64,000 nucleotides of DNA from Saccoglossus kowalevskii (GCF_000003605.2 NW_003129869.1:81925-145924), one strand, 5' to 3'. Counted from the first letter of the stretch, positions 1 through 13,800 are shown. Numbers and translations are program-made. Notes: generated from the sequence alone by a model not told the origin.

Positions 1-564
1 ACCAGGACTAGTCCAGTACCTCTATGCCAGTACCAGGACTAGTCCAGTACATCTATGCCAGTACCAGGACTAGTCCAGTACCTCTATGCCAGTACCAGAA
101 CTAGTCTAGTACCTCTATACCAGTACCAGGACTAGTCCAGTATTTTAATACCAGAACCAGGATTAGTCCAGTACCTCTATGCCAGTACCAGGACAAGTCC
201 AGTACCTCTATACCAGTACCAGGACTAGTCCAGTACCTCTATGCCAGTACCAGGACTAGTCCAGTACCTCTATGCCAGTACCAGGACTAGTCCAGTACCT
301 CTATACCAGTACCAGGACTAGTCTAGTACCTCTATGCCAGTACCAGGGCCAGTCTAGTACCTCTATGCCAGAACCAGGACTAGTCTAGTACCTCTATACC
401 AGTACCAGGACTAGTCCAGTACCTCTATACCAGTACCAGGACTAGTCCAGTACCTCTACGCCAGTACCAGGACTAGTCCAGTACCTCTACGCCAGTACCA
501 GGACTAGTCCAGTACCTCTACGCCAGTACCAGGACTAGTCTAGTACCTCTACGCCAGTACCAGG
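1..564. repeat. 31-bp minisatellite, about 18 copies
   Basis: Tandem array with unit accaggactagtccagtacc followed by tctatgccagt, 31 bp, most copies differing at a few bases (tatgcc/tatacc/tacgcc). The array is cut by the left edge, so its true length is unknown. It lies in eya intron 12. Confidence 0.95.
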
Positions 565-2503
565 CATTCTATTTCCAGATCAAAAGCTCATCTTTTACAT
601 TTATTCAAAAGAAATTTTAAACAAGATACATGTTTTAAAAAGTTCTTATTATATCAAAATATACAGCAAAGGGGAAAGTAATCTAATTATACTCAGGAAA
701 TCAAAGCATACTTTGCCATAGATTTCTATGAGAGTGTGAACTGATTGGTTTACCCTCTGCTCATGACAAAACTATTACTAAAACTGTCATCATAATACTA
801 ATTTATAAATAGGAAAACCATTTTTTTTTTTACTACACAGATATGATGTCGGATAAAATCTGGTTGCCTTACAAATTTAGTCACTATGATAATTTTCCAT
901 ACAGAAATTAGAACCAGACTAATGTTAAAATCAATGTAAAATCTGAATTTGTTTGCAATGCAACTTAGTACACAACAAACACATTTAAATTGGAAGTAAT
1001 TTTATTAAACGTGGCTAACGGTAACTGAGGCTTAAAGGCCAGCTTATGTCAGGCATTCCAGTCACTAGATAATCTTTGTATATTAGGGTGAGTGCGACCT
1101 TTCAAAGACAAAATCTCCACAGTTTATCAGCACTGATGTAATACTCATAGTTGCCTGTGTACATTAAATTGTGAGTAAGGATACATTATTTTTTGCGACT
1201 GGCAGGGAAGAACAAACTTACAAAGGGAGAGAAGGATAAGAGAGGCGACTACTGTTTTTCTCATGGATTGCTACAAATATTTTATTTTATGTGGAATAGG
1301 TCTGTCCCTTTCAGTGATGCTAGATTCGATGTTTGTTCCTCAGAGACGAGAATCCGTCATTCCCTGTTAGACATTAATGCTTACTAAAACAAACAGAACA
1401 AGTTACAAAACCATTTCTACTCGGTAACTGTTTATTATTTCACATACAATTAATCTGTCAAAAGTCCTCTGTTTATTGATCTTTAATTAATTTAGCATAG
1501 ATCACCATCAATGCTAAGTCATATAGTCATTTAAACTGTTAGTTCCATTATCAGTATTAGTTTTACACTTTTTGAAATTATAACAAGAACTATTATTTTG
1601 AACAATTTTAATACCACAATGGATTCAAGATGGTGGAACATACTTTGAGGCATGGCATTATGAACAGAAATACACCCGGAATTGAACAAAGAAAATTTTG
1701 ATGTAAACCAGATGAGAAATAAATTGGTGAGTGGGGGTAGGTCACATTATAAAATGTGCTTTAAAAGTATTCATAAAAAATAATAAATTGCGAGATTTAG
1801 AGTATTATTAAGGAAACCTGGTATATTCATACCAGCCTTGCTGCTACAATGGACAGATCACTGGGTCCTAACTAACCCTTGTCAAATCGATCATAACAAA
1901 ATTTGGAATAACATGACCTGTCTCGGACTGTAGTCCTGGCCTGGAGGGCTGTCAGGCTATCAAACCACACAGACATTTCCAAAACTTTATTTCATGACAT
2001 GTGAAACCCTGCCATGGACCTTTGCTAAGTCGGCCAGAGCACATCTGCTGCTGGTTTTCTGGGTCATTAGTCTTTCCACTTAACATGTTTGCATTTTTCA
2101 TGATTCACCTCACAATTAGGGATTATGAACCAAACTCGGTATATTACAAAATCTATTTTCAATGAGCAGATTAGGAAATAATTCCTATTAATAACCATCG
2201 TCAGCTGCATTTTTCATATTGTAAAGATTATGCTAAGAGATTCTCTGATAGGCTTTTTTTTTATTTCTTACGATAATTCTATTTGAACAAAGTACACAGC
2301 CGTTTCCTGTGAATTACAACATATATTTGTGTAAATAGCTTCTAGCCTGCAACTGCAAAATATTCTAGCTTTTTGAATTGCAAAATATCTAAACCTGTAT
2401 TTGCTAAATATTTGATAACTTTTACCTTCTAAGCATACTCTCTTTCAACTACTACTGTGAGTATTTTCTAGCTTTTCACTGCTAGGTTCTTTGCAGCTAT
2501 GGG
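565..2503. other. Intron 12 sequence, no gene seen
   Basis: AT-rich, non-repetitive for the most part. About 1820-2130 is more complex, with motifs resembling Runx (AACCACA), nuclear-receptor (TGACCT) and Otx-like (GGATTA) sites. No exon matching the next Eya domain block was found on the minus strand. Confidence 0.5.
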
Positions 2504-2715
2504 TACTGTGGAATACTTTATTTTCGCTGGAATTAATTTTCGCTGAAAAGGCTTTTTGAGCGTTTTGTATGGAATTTATTTTCACTGATTTTTGACGAGT
2601 TTAATGTTAAATATAGGGAAAAAAGTATATTCGCTGGATTTTATTTTCACGTAATCATCCCTTCAGCGAAAATAGCGAAAATAAATTCCAAGCGAAAATA
2701 AAGTATTCTACAGTA
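2504..2715. mobile_element. TA-flanked MITE, family A, copy 1
   Basis: About 212 bp including TA at both ends. Terminal inverted repeats CTGTGGAATACTTTATTTTC and its near complement ending ...AGTATTCTACAG, with further inverted GGAATTAATTTTCGCT blocks inside. The TA duplication suggests a Tc1/mariner-type non-autonomous element. No coding capacity. Other copies are at 34221-34422, 45007-45218 and 59486-59680. Confidence 0.82.
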
Positions 2716-2751
2716 ACTAGTAAGTAGTTTGTAGCTTGCTCAACTGCTGAG

Positions 2752-2952
2752 TACTGTAAAAGGATTAATTATTCACTGGGTTTTAATTTTGCTGACTGTA
2801 AAATGCGCTAAATTAAAACCCAGTGAATATGTAAAATTTAGCATAGAGCACATTATCTAAATGATAAAACCGTGAATTTAAAACCCACTGAATATGCCTG
2901 AAATGGTAAATCAGCAAAATTTAAACCTAGTGAAAATTAGTCATTTTACAGT
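2752..2952. mobile_element. TA-type MITE, family B
   Basis: About 200 bp with inverted ends CTGTAAAAGGATTAATTATT and the complement of CTGTAAAATGACTAATTTTC. It also has internal inverted TCACTGGGTTTTAATTTTGC blocks. The ends share CTGTAAAA with family A but the interior differs, so it looks like a sister family. It sits only 36 bp from the family A copy. TA precedes the left end; the right end is followed by TG, so the duplication is imperfect. Confidence 0.7.
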
Positions 2953-4800
2953 GTTGTCTAAATTGCTGAATTACAAAAACAACATTATTCTCACTGACAG
3001 TAAAACCACTCAACTAGTCAATATTACATGTATGTCATACAGGGCAACAACTGTTGCTATAAATTGGAATGCAAAGAGATAATTGTTGGCTCTAACCTGA
3101 AGGGATATTGTTAAAACTCCAATTCAGCTCATGAATATTCATGAGACACCCTCATTTTGAGATGAAAGTCTACAAGATGAATTTTCAAGTGTTCCCCATC
3201 TTCTTATCGTTATAAAAAAACACTACTACTGCAAATGAGACATCAGTTAATAATCCCGGTACAATGTTGAACTTTCACCTCTCATAAATATTATGCCCCC
3301 AAGTTTGTTAACAAGTTGCAAAGAAATGACAATATTTGGGAATTAAAGCGGTCGTAAACGTGCATATGGCTTACAGATGTCTGGAGGAAAACCCGTCTAA
3401 GAATCTCATACAGAGTCATTCTTTTCAAATAATACTTAAAAAGAATGTTTATAAACACTGCACTCAATTTAGTTGAATGCCGTAGGCAAAGGAGAGGTCA
3501 AGACCCCTCTCCAGCTCATTTGGGCATTTTACTCTTTGACATTTTCTGAAGGTTGTTATTTTTTTTTTCAAATTGGCAAATTTTTTTGAGGGATTTGGAA
3601 TGTTTATTCAGCCTTGTATTGTGATTATAGCCACTACTACAATTTGTTATTTTAATGAAAGTTAGAACAGATTAAAACCATTCCAATGATTTCATCAGAA
3701 TTTTGATACTTTATATTAGGGGTCAACTAATCTAATTGATTGCTTCTAAAAACCAACGGGTTTCATAACATAATTTATTTTCCATATTTGTTCAAAAGTT
3801 TTGTCTGGAAAATTATGTCCATTTCGTCCAAAAATGTGTTTAGCAGGAATAAAGTTGAGAGTCAACACCCTCAATATTGTGAGTTGCATGTGTTCATTTT
3901 AATCTCTGTAATACATAAGACTTCAATATGAGGAAACAGTTTTTTGTCAAATAGAGTACCATAAAGTAAATTAAACTTTGTTTTGAAATTCTAGACAATG
4001 AAAGAACACCGCAATTAAAGTACAACAATGACTTCCAGCCCAGCCAGACTTTTTTACACCAATATTTTGAAGTAATTTTTCGCCAAGTAATATATGTATT
4101 TCTTTCTTTTATATATTCCTCAAATCAATGGAGCAAAGAGCACCAAATTACAGATCTGAAAGTCTCTTACTGATATGAAAGAAAGGAGCCAATTATTCCA
4201 TGGAAATCCACTACTCATTGCGGTAAGGGTTCATTAGCATAAATTGGAACAAGAACAGTATACATGACTGAGAGTTTCTTTCACTCTTCATCTATGCCGA
4301 AAGTACTGCATGCACTATGATAAGCGCTCAAGCTACTTGTATTTATATCGCTGAATGAATAGTCAGCTGAGAGGATCAAAAATACAGCTTCCCTGACGCA
4401 AAGCGAACCTGCCAATTGCTACACTACGTGCTTATGTAAAAATCACAGATGCAAGCTTCTATATATAAGTGTAACTGCTTCCCGGAGAACTTTGTGATTC
4501 TATAGAATTTTTACATGACACACATTTGCGAGCATCAGTGTAATTATAAAATTCGCTGTATTTTGTGAGCAGACAGTAATTTATTCATAACAAAAGCAGT
4601 TCTCCAAATTTCTAGCTATCAATCCATTTGGTGGGGCCATGTACAAAACTGCAGACAAGTTTGTAGTCATTTGGCAGCACAAGAACAAGGGTGTTGTAAA
4701 CCAACATTTAAAAGTGCCAGCCTTTATGGTTTATTATATAACCTTGGAGGAGGGTGGGAGGAGGTTGGGAGAAGGCAGGTTTATAAAGATAATTACTCAC
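2953..4800. other. Intron 12 sequence next to exon 12, no gene seen
   Basis: AT-rich sequence with no recognised exon or repeat. Roughly 4190-4460 is more complex and could be regulatory, but no specific signal stands out. Confidence 0.45.
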
Positions 4801-4884
4801 CTTTCCAAACCGTGTTGCGTAGGACCCTGTTAAGAGTGAATGGAATATGATGATAGTTTCATCTAAATCCCAGACAAATACTCT
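4801..4884 (-). CDS. eya: eya exon 12: start of Eya phosphatase domain
   Basis: 84 nt, phase 0 to 0, residues 395-422. It opens [14 protein letters not shown] and ends SYATRFGK, nearly identical to human EYA proteins. The DLDET at 400-404 is HAD motif I: the first Asp is the phosphatase nucleophile and the second the general acid, both intact. The acceptor is a pyrimidine tract ending cag after 4884, and the donor is AAG|gtgagt at 4800. No exon encoding the next conserved block (vertebrate DPPTSV...LRMEEMIFNLADTHLFF) was found in 1-4800, so intron 12 is longer than 4.8 kb. Confidence 0.97.
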
Positions 4885-7800
4885 CTGAAAAAGAAAACAA
4901 TATTTGTTAGTTTTGCTTCTTATGATACACTTCATCACACATTTTTTCCTCTAAATTTTGCATACCAGTAAAGTATGGTAGAATGAGGGAATGTTTGTTT
5001 TCTGTTTGAGAGTATGTTCTGTTTTGATTTAATCCGCATAACCATAAAATTGTTTTCATTTATCTAGGCAAAAAATAAAAAAAATTTCTCTTTAACACTC
5101 ATGTGACAGATATGATACAATGAGGAGCCAGTTTATTTATGTGATTCCTTCCATTATTCCCATGCACAAAAATGACAGTCAGCCATCTTGAATCAGATTC
5201 TGAAACAGATGCATTGTGCAAATGAGTTACATGATGTATGTGTAAAATTGCTCAATTTTGATGAATTTTTAGCACTAAAATGGCTGCCATTCAGCCATCT
5301 TTAATTGGGTCAGGAAATTGCATGTGCATATGTATGATATGATGTGCAATGTGTGTGTAAAGTGTGTCTGAGATGCATGGGGGTAAAAAGTCCCTGTTTT
5401 TAGACTACAAATCCATTTTACTTTACTTCAAAGGAATCAATTATTTTCAAAAACAAAAAGACTGTACCTCTAAATCATTTTCCGGCGGGGGAGAAGGATT
5501 GTTCCGCCTTCCCCTCGCAGCAGGCCTTCGATTATTTCCACCTCGATTCCTCGACGCCCTCCCATTTTCTTCTGACTTGACGATAGTATCAGCTGGAATC
5601 GTGGCCATTTGAGGATCAACTGAGGAAAAAACCAACCGAATAAACAGTTAATAATAATAATAATAATAATAATACAAGCACATTATCCATTTTCTGAAGA
5701 GACTGGTCATGCATCTCCACAGACAACAATCTAAAACAAAATGTGATAAATAATTTTTCTTTAATGTAGATAATTACGAAAGCCCTAATAATTAACAAAC
5801 GACTAATTTTAGCATCCTTACATTTATGACCTTTTCCAAAATGATGAAAATCAATTACGGAGACTTTAACATCCCGATTGGTAGCCGACTATGAGAGTTG
5901 AACCAAAATTGTTAGAAGACCACGAGAGTTGAACCCTAATTAGTAGCCGACCATGAGAATTGAACCTAAATCAGTAGCCGAGCATGAGAGTTGAACCCTA
6001 AAATCTCTCTGTTGCTAAGAATGTTACTATTTCAAAACCACATCATTTCACGCTAGGATTTTCATCAGTTCTTACCTTCATTTGGCAAAGGAGCGAGTTG
6101 ATATGTTGTCGTTGTTGCCGGCAATACTGTTCCTGTATTATTGAGAGCGGTACTGTTACCTGGCATGTATGGACTGTATCCTTGTGAGCTGTAGTATTGG
6201 TAGCCAGGCTGGGTATAGGCTGTTCCATACGCTGTACCATAGTCCACACCCTAAAATGTACAAGCAAACTTAGACCTCAAACACAAAGAAATATCATAGT
6301 CTCTGTATTGTATAGCAACTGTCACGATTAGGAGATATTACTAAAAATAGAAACTGATGTAACCATATAATGCTGTTCAGCACATTAAACAGATAACATG
6401 CACAGACAGAAACAACAATTTCCACACTAACTGCTTTAATAATTCACAGTAACTTTTTAAGGAAGTCTATTATAAGCCTGAACAAAGCCAAAAAGTTATA
6501 AATATGCATGTCACTATTTCATTGTTACTTAAAGCGAGAGGGTTGTCACCTGCACACGCAGGTACATATACATATAGTGAAATTGAGTCCCAAGCGACGA
6601 TAACAACACACGCTAAAAAAAGATCACGGGTATACGCTTGTTTGTAAACAATGACACGCTACGGCCATCTGACGCATGCGCAGGTGACGACTCCCCCGCT
6701 TTAATAAGTCAAATGAAAAAAATGCTGATTAGCTGAATTGACATTTGAGGACACAAAAGAAGGAAGAATTGTGAAAGAGGCTTGCAAACTAGTAAGGCCA
6801 GGAAAATAAATTCTCTGTTTCTCGTTTCATGGAAATATTTAAATGAGGCGAGGTGATTTTTTTTTTTTTTTGAATACTGAGCTAAAATGGGGTGAATTTG
6901 AGACAAATGCGAGTACAAGCTCATTTTGGAAGGAAAAAAAAGTTTGAGGCGTACCAATATCAAAAGTGTTGAGTATTAAGGACATTAGAAAAAACAAAAA
7001 TGCCTGCCAGTTTGCTATTTGAGATTTGAAAAGGTTGACGACGCGATACGTTTCATTTATTCCAAATTTCCATTATTGGACAACATTCGAACAGGAACTA
7101 AAAATCATTTGAAATTAATTTCAGACCAAACTGGGCATAAGTTATGAAAACACTGGGTCTGTGGAAAGTGACAAGACATGATGTTGACATTCAAGGGATT
7201 GAAAAACCAAAGTACGTGATTACAGTTACAGTTTACAATCAAGATAAATATAGTGACAGACATACGTTTGATTCACTCACCGATCCAACTTGCGGCGTTG
7301 TATTATACGAGTGCGCAGTGGGAGTACTTGAATTTGTTGCCGTGGGATAAGTGTATCCACTTGTTGTGTAACTACTGCCTGAAAGTGTGAGGAGGAAAGA
7401 AATTACAAACATACTGCAACATCTAAGAAGTCACAATCACCAGAGAACCAGAAATACACCAACAGTTACAGAAAGTTTTTAACACCCCTAATCCTACACC
7501 TCCTTTTTAAAAAATGAAACCTTCCAAAAAAGTCCCTCCTTTTATGGAATAATGGAATATTCCATTCTTTATAGGGGTGGACCGTTTTTGTTATGTGCAG
7601 AGGGATAGGAAAAGACATAGAAGAGTTTTACAAGTGACTACATGATGATCCATGATTCTGACCTTGCACTTGATACAGAGCATTTTGTCCACTTTGGGTA
7701 TAGGACGGCAGATAATTACTTTGCCCTTGGTGTGTTAATGTGTTATTCTTTATTGCCATGGTGCCTCTACCTGGAAGAGCAATTAGTGATAATGAAGTCA

Positions 7801-10800
7801 TGACGACCACCGACAGACAGTACAGTTCGTCATCTTGGATATTCGATGATTCAAAATGGCCCGGTTGCATACCTGCATTGTGATTGGTTGACTGACTAAA
7901 TGGTGGATGGTGTAAGCATCATTGGCAACAACGGTAAGCTCTTATTGCAATTGGTTGTTAGATGGATGGACACCCTGACTTTAAAATTGTCCGATGTAGA
8001 CAAAAATAAAAAGCTCAAATTATTAAAATCCATATCGAGGGCATAAAGTAGAAAAAAGTAGCGCCATAACAACTGTTAGTTAGTGTTTGGTCAGTGGTCG
8101 GCATGATTACGAGAAACCCTAAACAAAGTTAATTTTGTATGCAAGGTTTTTTTTCAAATGATCAGATATTTAATAACATCGGAAACAGGAAACAAGTAGG
8201 GAGGAAGAAGTATGGCATAGGTATGCATGTTGCTGTGGAGGCATCGCATTTATGATCGACTGATTCTAGCTCTACATTTTGTGCAGGTTACAACATTGTC
8301 ATGTGAAAATACATAATATTTAGTGATGTCATACAAGAGTTTTGCATATTTTGATGTATTTTTCTATTATTTCATTGTTGATTAGCAAAAACTCCCACAT
8401 AGGGCAGCAACTTCCATATTAGGGCAGCAACTTCCATATTAGGGCAGTGACTCCCATATATGGACAATGACTCCCATATTTGGGCAGTAACACCCATATT
8501 AGGGCAGTGACTCCCATATTTCGGCAGTGACTCCCATGTTTGGGCAATAACACCCATATTTGGGCAGTGACTCCCATATTTGGGCAGTGACTCCCATATT
8601 TGGGCAGCACACCCACACTTATACCATTCACTCATTGCTTCTAAAATAAAGCTATGTGTATGAGAACTATAAACATGCTTCATAAAAAGATACAAAATCT
8701 AGATGTACAAAAACAGTGAAAGTCAGCTAGATTAAGCTTATTATACCATGTTGTCAGAATAACTACTAGTTTAACATGGTATTCAAGTTACTGAAAATTA
8801 AATTAAATAACTGGTCTTGAATTTAATGAACATAAATTCAAAATTGCAGTTATTATATCATGGATCATACTTAATATACAAGTTATTTTGACCGAAGACA
8901 TTTCTGTCTTTTACACAAGAGCATTTTCTACAAATAAAGCAAATGCATTCGTGTAAATATCTTCAATATGGAAGTGCTATGTACCAATGTGATGTTCAAA
9001 TCTTCTCACTTTTGAAATATAAATCATTTTGGGCATGCCACACAATGATTGACAAATAATTATTGAAATTCATTCTTTTTATGACTGTGCATAAGTCAGT
9101 TTCAGATTTTTTTTACTGGACGTTTTTATCCCTGCCTGGACAAGATACTGCATGAATCACATTGCCGTATGATCGGTTGGAATCCGAAAAGATTTGTCAG
9201 CCATCACATCGCTTGCTCAGGAGTTTCACAAATGCATTTAATAACACAACTAGCTGGGAACAAGGATGAACAAGATGGTGGATTTGATGACTTACTGAGA
9301 CAACTAGGTGGGAACAAGATGGTGGATGTAACAACAGGCAAAAAAATAAATAAAAAGGCTTTAGGCAGTGCGAACCGCTGCAGCGAGACCGGCGTAGGCG
9401 GTCAGGGCAACGAGTAGGCAGCCAATTTTGGATTGTAGCAGGCCATACGGCCGGCGGCCTGCTTTTAACGATACCCCTGCTGGCTGATGTCAGTTTCCCC
9501 CATTCATTTACATTGTAGCTGTCTGTGAAGGCTTTCAGCAGGAGACATTAAAATTTAAAATTCATGCCTCGCTGTTATGCAAACCTTGTGACCTTTAACT
9601 TATAAGTCATAAGCAAGTTTATCATCATTAAGAATCTAACTGTCATACTGACATCTACAGTGTCCACTGTTGTCATGGCGAAAAAAGAAATTGCTATGTG
9701 CGTTTTGTATGGATGGCAATACATTACAGTGTTTGTTAGCATCTAGAAACAATCTCCGCACAATACTTGTCCAGGCAGGATGCTCTTGGTCTGAATATTG
9801 AACATGTGATTTTCTGTTCACTGCGAGATCTTGCGTAATGCGTGAAAGGTGCAGATAGACCGAATGCCGTAAAAACAACATGATTTGATTTTAAACACCA
9901 ATCTTTGAGGAAGTGAAACTTGACCATCATCCCCATCATATTAATAAGTGTGGATATACCTTTTATATGATGATGTTTTAATGCCACTACAACACTATTA
10001 TCTTTGTTTGCCTGTTTTTATTTATCATTTCATGCACAAAGTAGGATCTCGTAGTGAACGGAAAATGACCTGATCCATACTCCACAAATCATTTTGATTG
10101 TGTGATTTTAGTAAGATCTTCAATTATGTCAATTACACTCCCTTATCTCCTCTTAGATACCAAGCCACAATTCTCTGACACAGATACAATCCAACCAACC
10201 AACCAACATAGTCTTCCATTTCCTCCAATTTAAAAAATCAACTTACCCGGTGCTCCATAGGGCCCTGGCTGTGTCAGCCCGTACGACGCTGCCTGTCCTG
10301 TTGTTTGCCCCGTTGCATAAGGATAAGTTGTTGTGTTGGCTGGCATGTATGCCGCCGTTCCCTGGTTCTGAGTTGTCTGGTAGTTCAGCGTATTACTACC
10401 TTGCGCCGACGGAGTCGGGATTATATGGGGGTAGGAATGGCTGGAAAATAAAAATATGAATAGATTAAGAATTTGAATAAGAATAGGCCACCAGTCAGCC
10501 ATTTGAATTTAATTCTGAAAAAATATGTTGCCCATATGTGTGCCTTCATATACTGTACTTGTGCCTAGTTTCAAAGAAATCAGTATGAGTAATTCAAAGA
10601 ATGGTGTTGAACCTGACACAGACATTGACAGGGAAGGAATGTTTATTTCCTTTTCCATCAGACTGTACAGCACTTTGCCCATAGTTACGTACACAGGTGA
10701 ACACATGCAGAGTTTCCATAAAAAATGCCAATATGGGTAGCACATTGACCAGTCACAGTGGAACAGTAACACACCAAGCAGTAGAACATATCGAACATGG

Positions 10801-13800
10801 TGGAACACAAACATTTTCCCCCTCACATATCCTTCATCTTGCATTTGTCACAGATGAAGAACAAAAACCAATAGCACCAAAAGATGATAAACATTCACAA
10901 AGACTGTCGGAGTGTATGATATGAAAAGTTTTTGAAAAGCTTACCTCAGATACATTTCGTTCTCGATACAGTAAAAGTATAGAAAGACGATTTGAAACAG
11001 ACTGACAGTAACCAACAGTCTGATCAGTTTTTGATCCTGCAAGAACACCTTGACTTATGACACTATTAAAGTCACATGACATATCACTACAATCTTTCAA
11101 TTTGATTGGATGGTTCTTACCTTGGAAAATATTGTGACGAATATTCTGATTTGGAGTGTCTGGAGTAACTCATATCCTGTTGCGTGTTTTGACTGCCAGA
11201 CCCTGAAAGGTGACGACATGAAGAAGTGATAACCCGAAAACCTAATATGTAGTTCACGAAAAAGTGACGACTATAAATTGGGTTTATCAGAGTCCAGCTA
11301 CCGATAATTAGACATTTATGAACGTGGTTGTGTGTGAGAACTGTGTCAAATGTCTCCTATGACATCATCATGCAATAAGCCAATGACGTCGGCTTTGAAC
11401 TGATGACAGTTGTACTAGAGGTAACAGGTGAGAGTGAGCAAAGGGTTTCTAAAGATAACAACACAGGCACTTGTAAGAAAAATGCATGATTTACCATCAA
11501 AAATTACATGTGGAAAAAAAAGAAGAAAATTTGAAATGATATTGTACAGTCTTGATAACAATGAATTTTTCTTAACAAACTGTAATAGCTAGAATAAATG
11601 GTACAATATTCATTTTCATCCTTTTGTCACCAGATACTTCCCCCCAAAGAAGTATAGTTGTGGCTACATTTTCTATAACTAGTCCAGACAGATAGAACAC
11701 GACTTTGCTGAAAATTTTGGAGAGCCATAAAAATCATATTTTTACCAAAATGCTTTTCAGTAAAGATGCACGAATTTCAAATATTTCGTGAAAAACAATA
11801 CAATTCTACAATATAAATGGTTCATTGTGATTAGAAACAAATTTTCTGGTCAGTATCATGTAGTTGGAGACACGTAAAGAAATGAACAAGAGATGCAATG
11901 ACAGCAACAAACTTTTGATTGCCAAGGACGACTTTTGTTACCTTTCACAAAATAAACCAATAGAAAAATAAGTTCATTTGTACAAAATTACAAAAATGTT
12001 AAAGAAAAATACACAAAAATGGGCAAAATATTAAGAAGAAATAAGTTTATTTTTTTATTCCATGAGTTGTATATTATGAATGTCTATGCTACAAAATTCA
12101 CAGCTATTAAAAGATATTATTTTGTATTGTTGGTGTTGGTAGTGACTGTATTAACCCCTGTTTATTTTCTTCCTTCAGAGATACCACTGTCATCAAATGT
12201 AATACATTTTGGACTTACTACATCACCCATTCTTTCAGAAAAGCTATCTTCCTCACATATAAAACTTTATGGTGATTCTAAAGTACCGGGATGATAGCTA
12301 CCGTACTCGACCACGTTAGCGCCCAGGGTCCTCAACTCATAAAATCAGGATTTTTTTAGGGGTGGGTGCTTTGCTGAATGTGACCCCGAATATAAAAATT
12401 GCGCAAAAGTGGGGGTGGGCGCTTGACCGGGCATGGGCGCTAACGCGGTCGAGGACGCTATTAGGTTGGTATTAATTAACTTACCTGAATAAATCTCTAT
12501 CGTGGTATTAGACCCACTGTAGTTAGTGTCAGTTGACACTGTATCATTCACTATTGGTTCTGTTTTTACTGTTGAAGAAGAGAAATAAAAAAAGGTTAGC
12601 TTTTAGGTTCAATCACTATTCATCAATACCAGACTGGATTCCAGAATACCAAGATGCTTCAACATCAAACACCACTGTACTGCAAATTATCTCCCCATGC
12701 ACTTACAATCCCACATCATGATTGGCCCAAAACTAAAGAATTCATTAGCTTTTAAAAACAACAGATCAAAACATAAACAATACAGATTTGCTTAAAGTCA
12801 TAGTTGCTATGGCAATGGGCAAGGGAAGAATGCCCTGTCACCACTTGTCCAACAAACAAAGTGGTCAGTCATTGTTTTTAATACGTAATTACAGATTACA
12901 CATTCAATATGTTGTCATTTGTAAAGATTCCAATCTTTAATCTGTTTTTAAGGGCTTAGAATGTCACAGATGTCATACTGTCACTCTTTAGATAAATCAC
13001 ACAGCTGTATTATTTTTACATAAGTTCAGTGGATCATATGCATGACCCCAAAATGTCACACATTATGGTACTTCTGGGGGTACAAAAATCTACTTTTACA
13101 GACATTACTCACATTATTACTTTCCCCATCAAAAGACTATAAGGGCATAGCACTCTTAATCACTCGCATCGCTTGCTGTGTTCATGAGAGCCATTTTTTT
13201 TTTTAGCTCCAAGGCCATTTTTCAATCGACAAGCCCGACTATAATTGAGAATTTCTCGTTTCAACAATCTGACATTGCAGAAATTGAGGTATAATACTGG
13301 AAACTATTGCTATTATCGGCCATCAATACTCCTAGTAAGTACCAGGATGTGTGACCTTTAGATACCATGAATAAAGTACCAGGATGTGTGACCTTTAGGG
13401 GTCATGAATACAGTACCAGGATGTGTGACCTTTAGGGGTCATGAATAAAGTACCAGGATGTGTGACCTTTAGAAACCATGAATAAAGTACCAGGATGTGT
13501 GACCTTTAGAAACCATGAATAAGACATATTTGTCAAAGCTGATCCAGAAACCAGGGGTAGCAGTTTTGGTGGACATGGTCTCTTTCAACAAGTATTTATG
13601 GTAATTACTTAAAGGGACATTAGCTGTATTCTTGATAAATAAATAAAAAAAATTTGCTTATGTCTAGAAGTAGAAGATGTTTGCATATGCATTGCATGAA
13701 CATTCTAGCATTTTATCCCCTGTATGAATCTATAGTAAAATGCAAACTAAAAATCTAGCATGTGATCTAAATGAGAAACTAAAGTTTCACTAAAATGATT

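Noticed and set aside
1-4800. Expected next Eya-domain exon (DPPTSV...MEEMIF)
   Set aside because: Searched the minus strand for an acceptor followed by GAY-CCN and for the conserved block; a near match at about 1868 (gttag|GACCCAGTG) runs into a stop and does not match the family.
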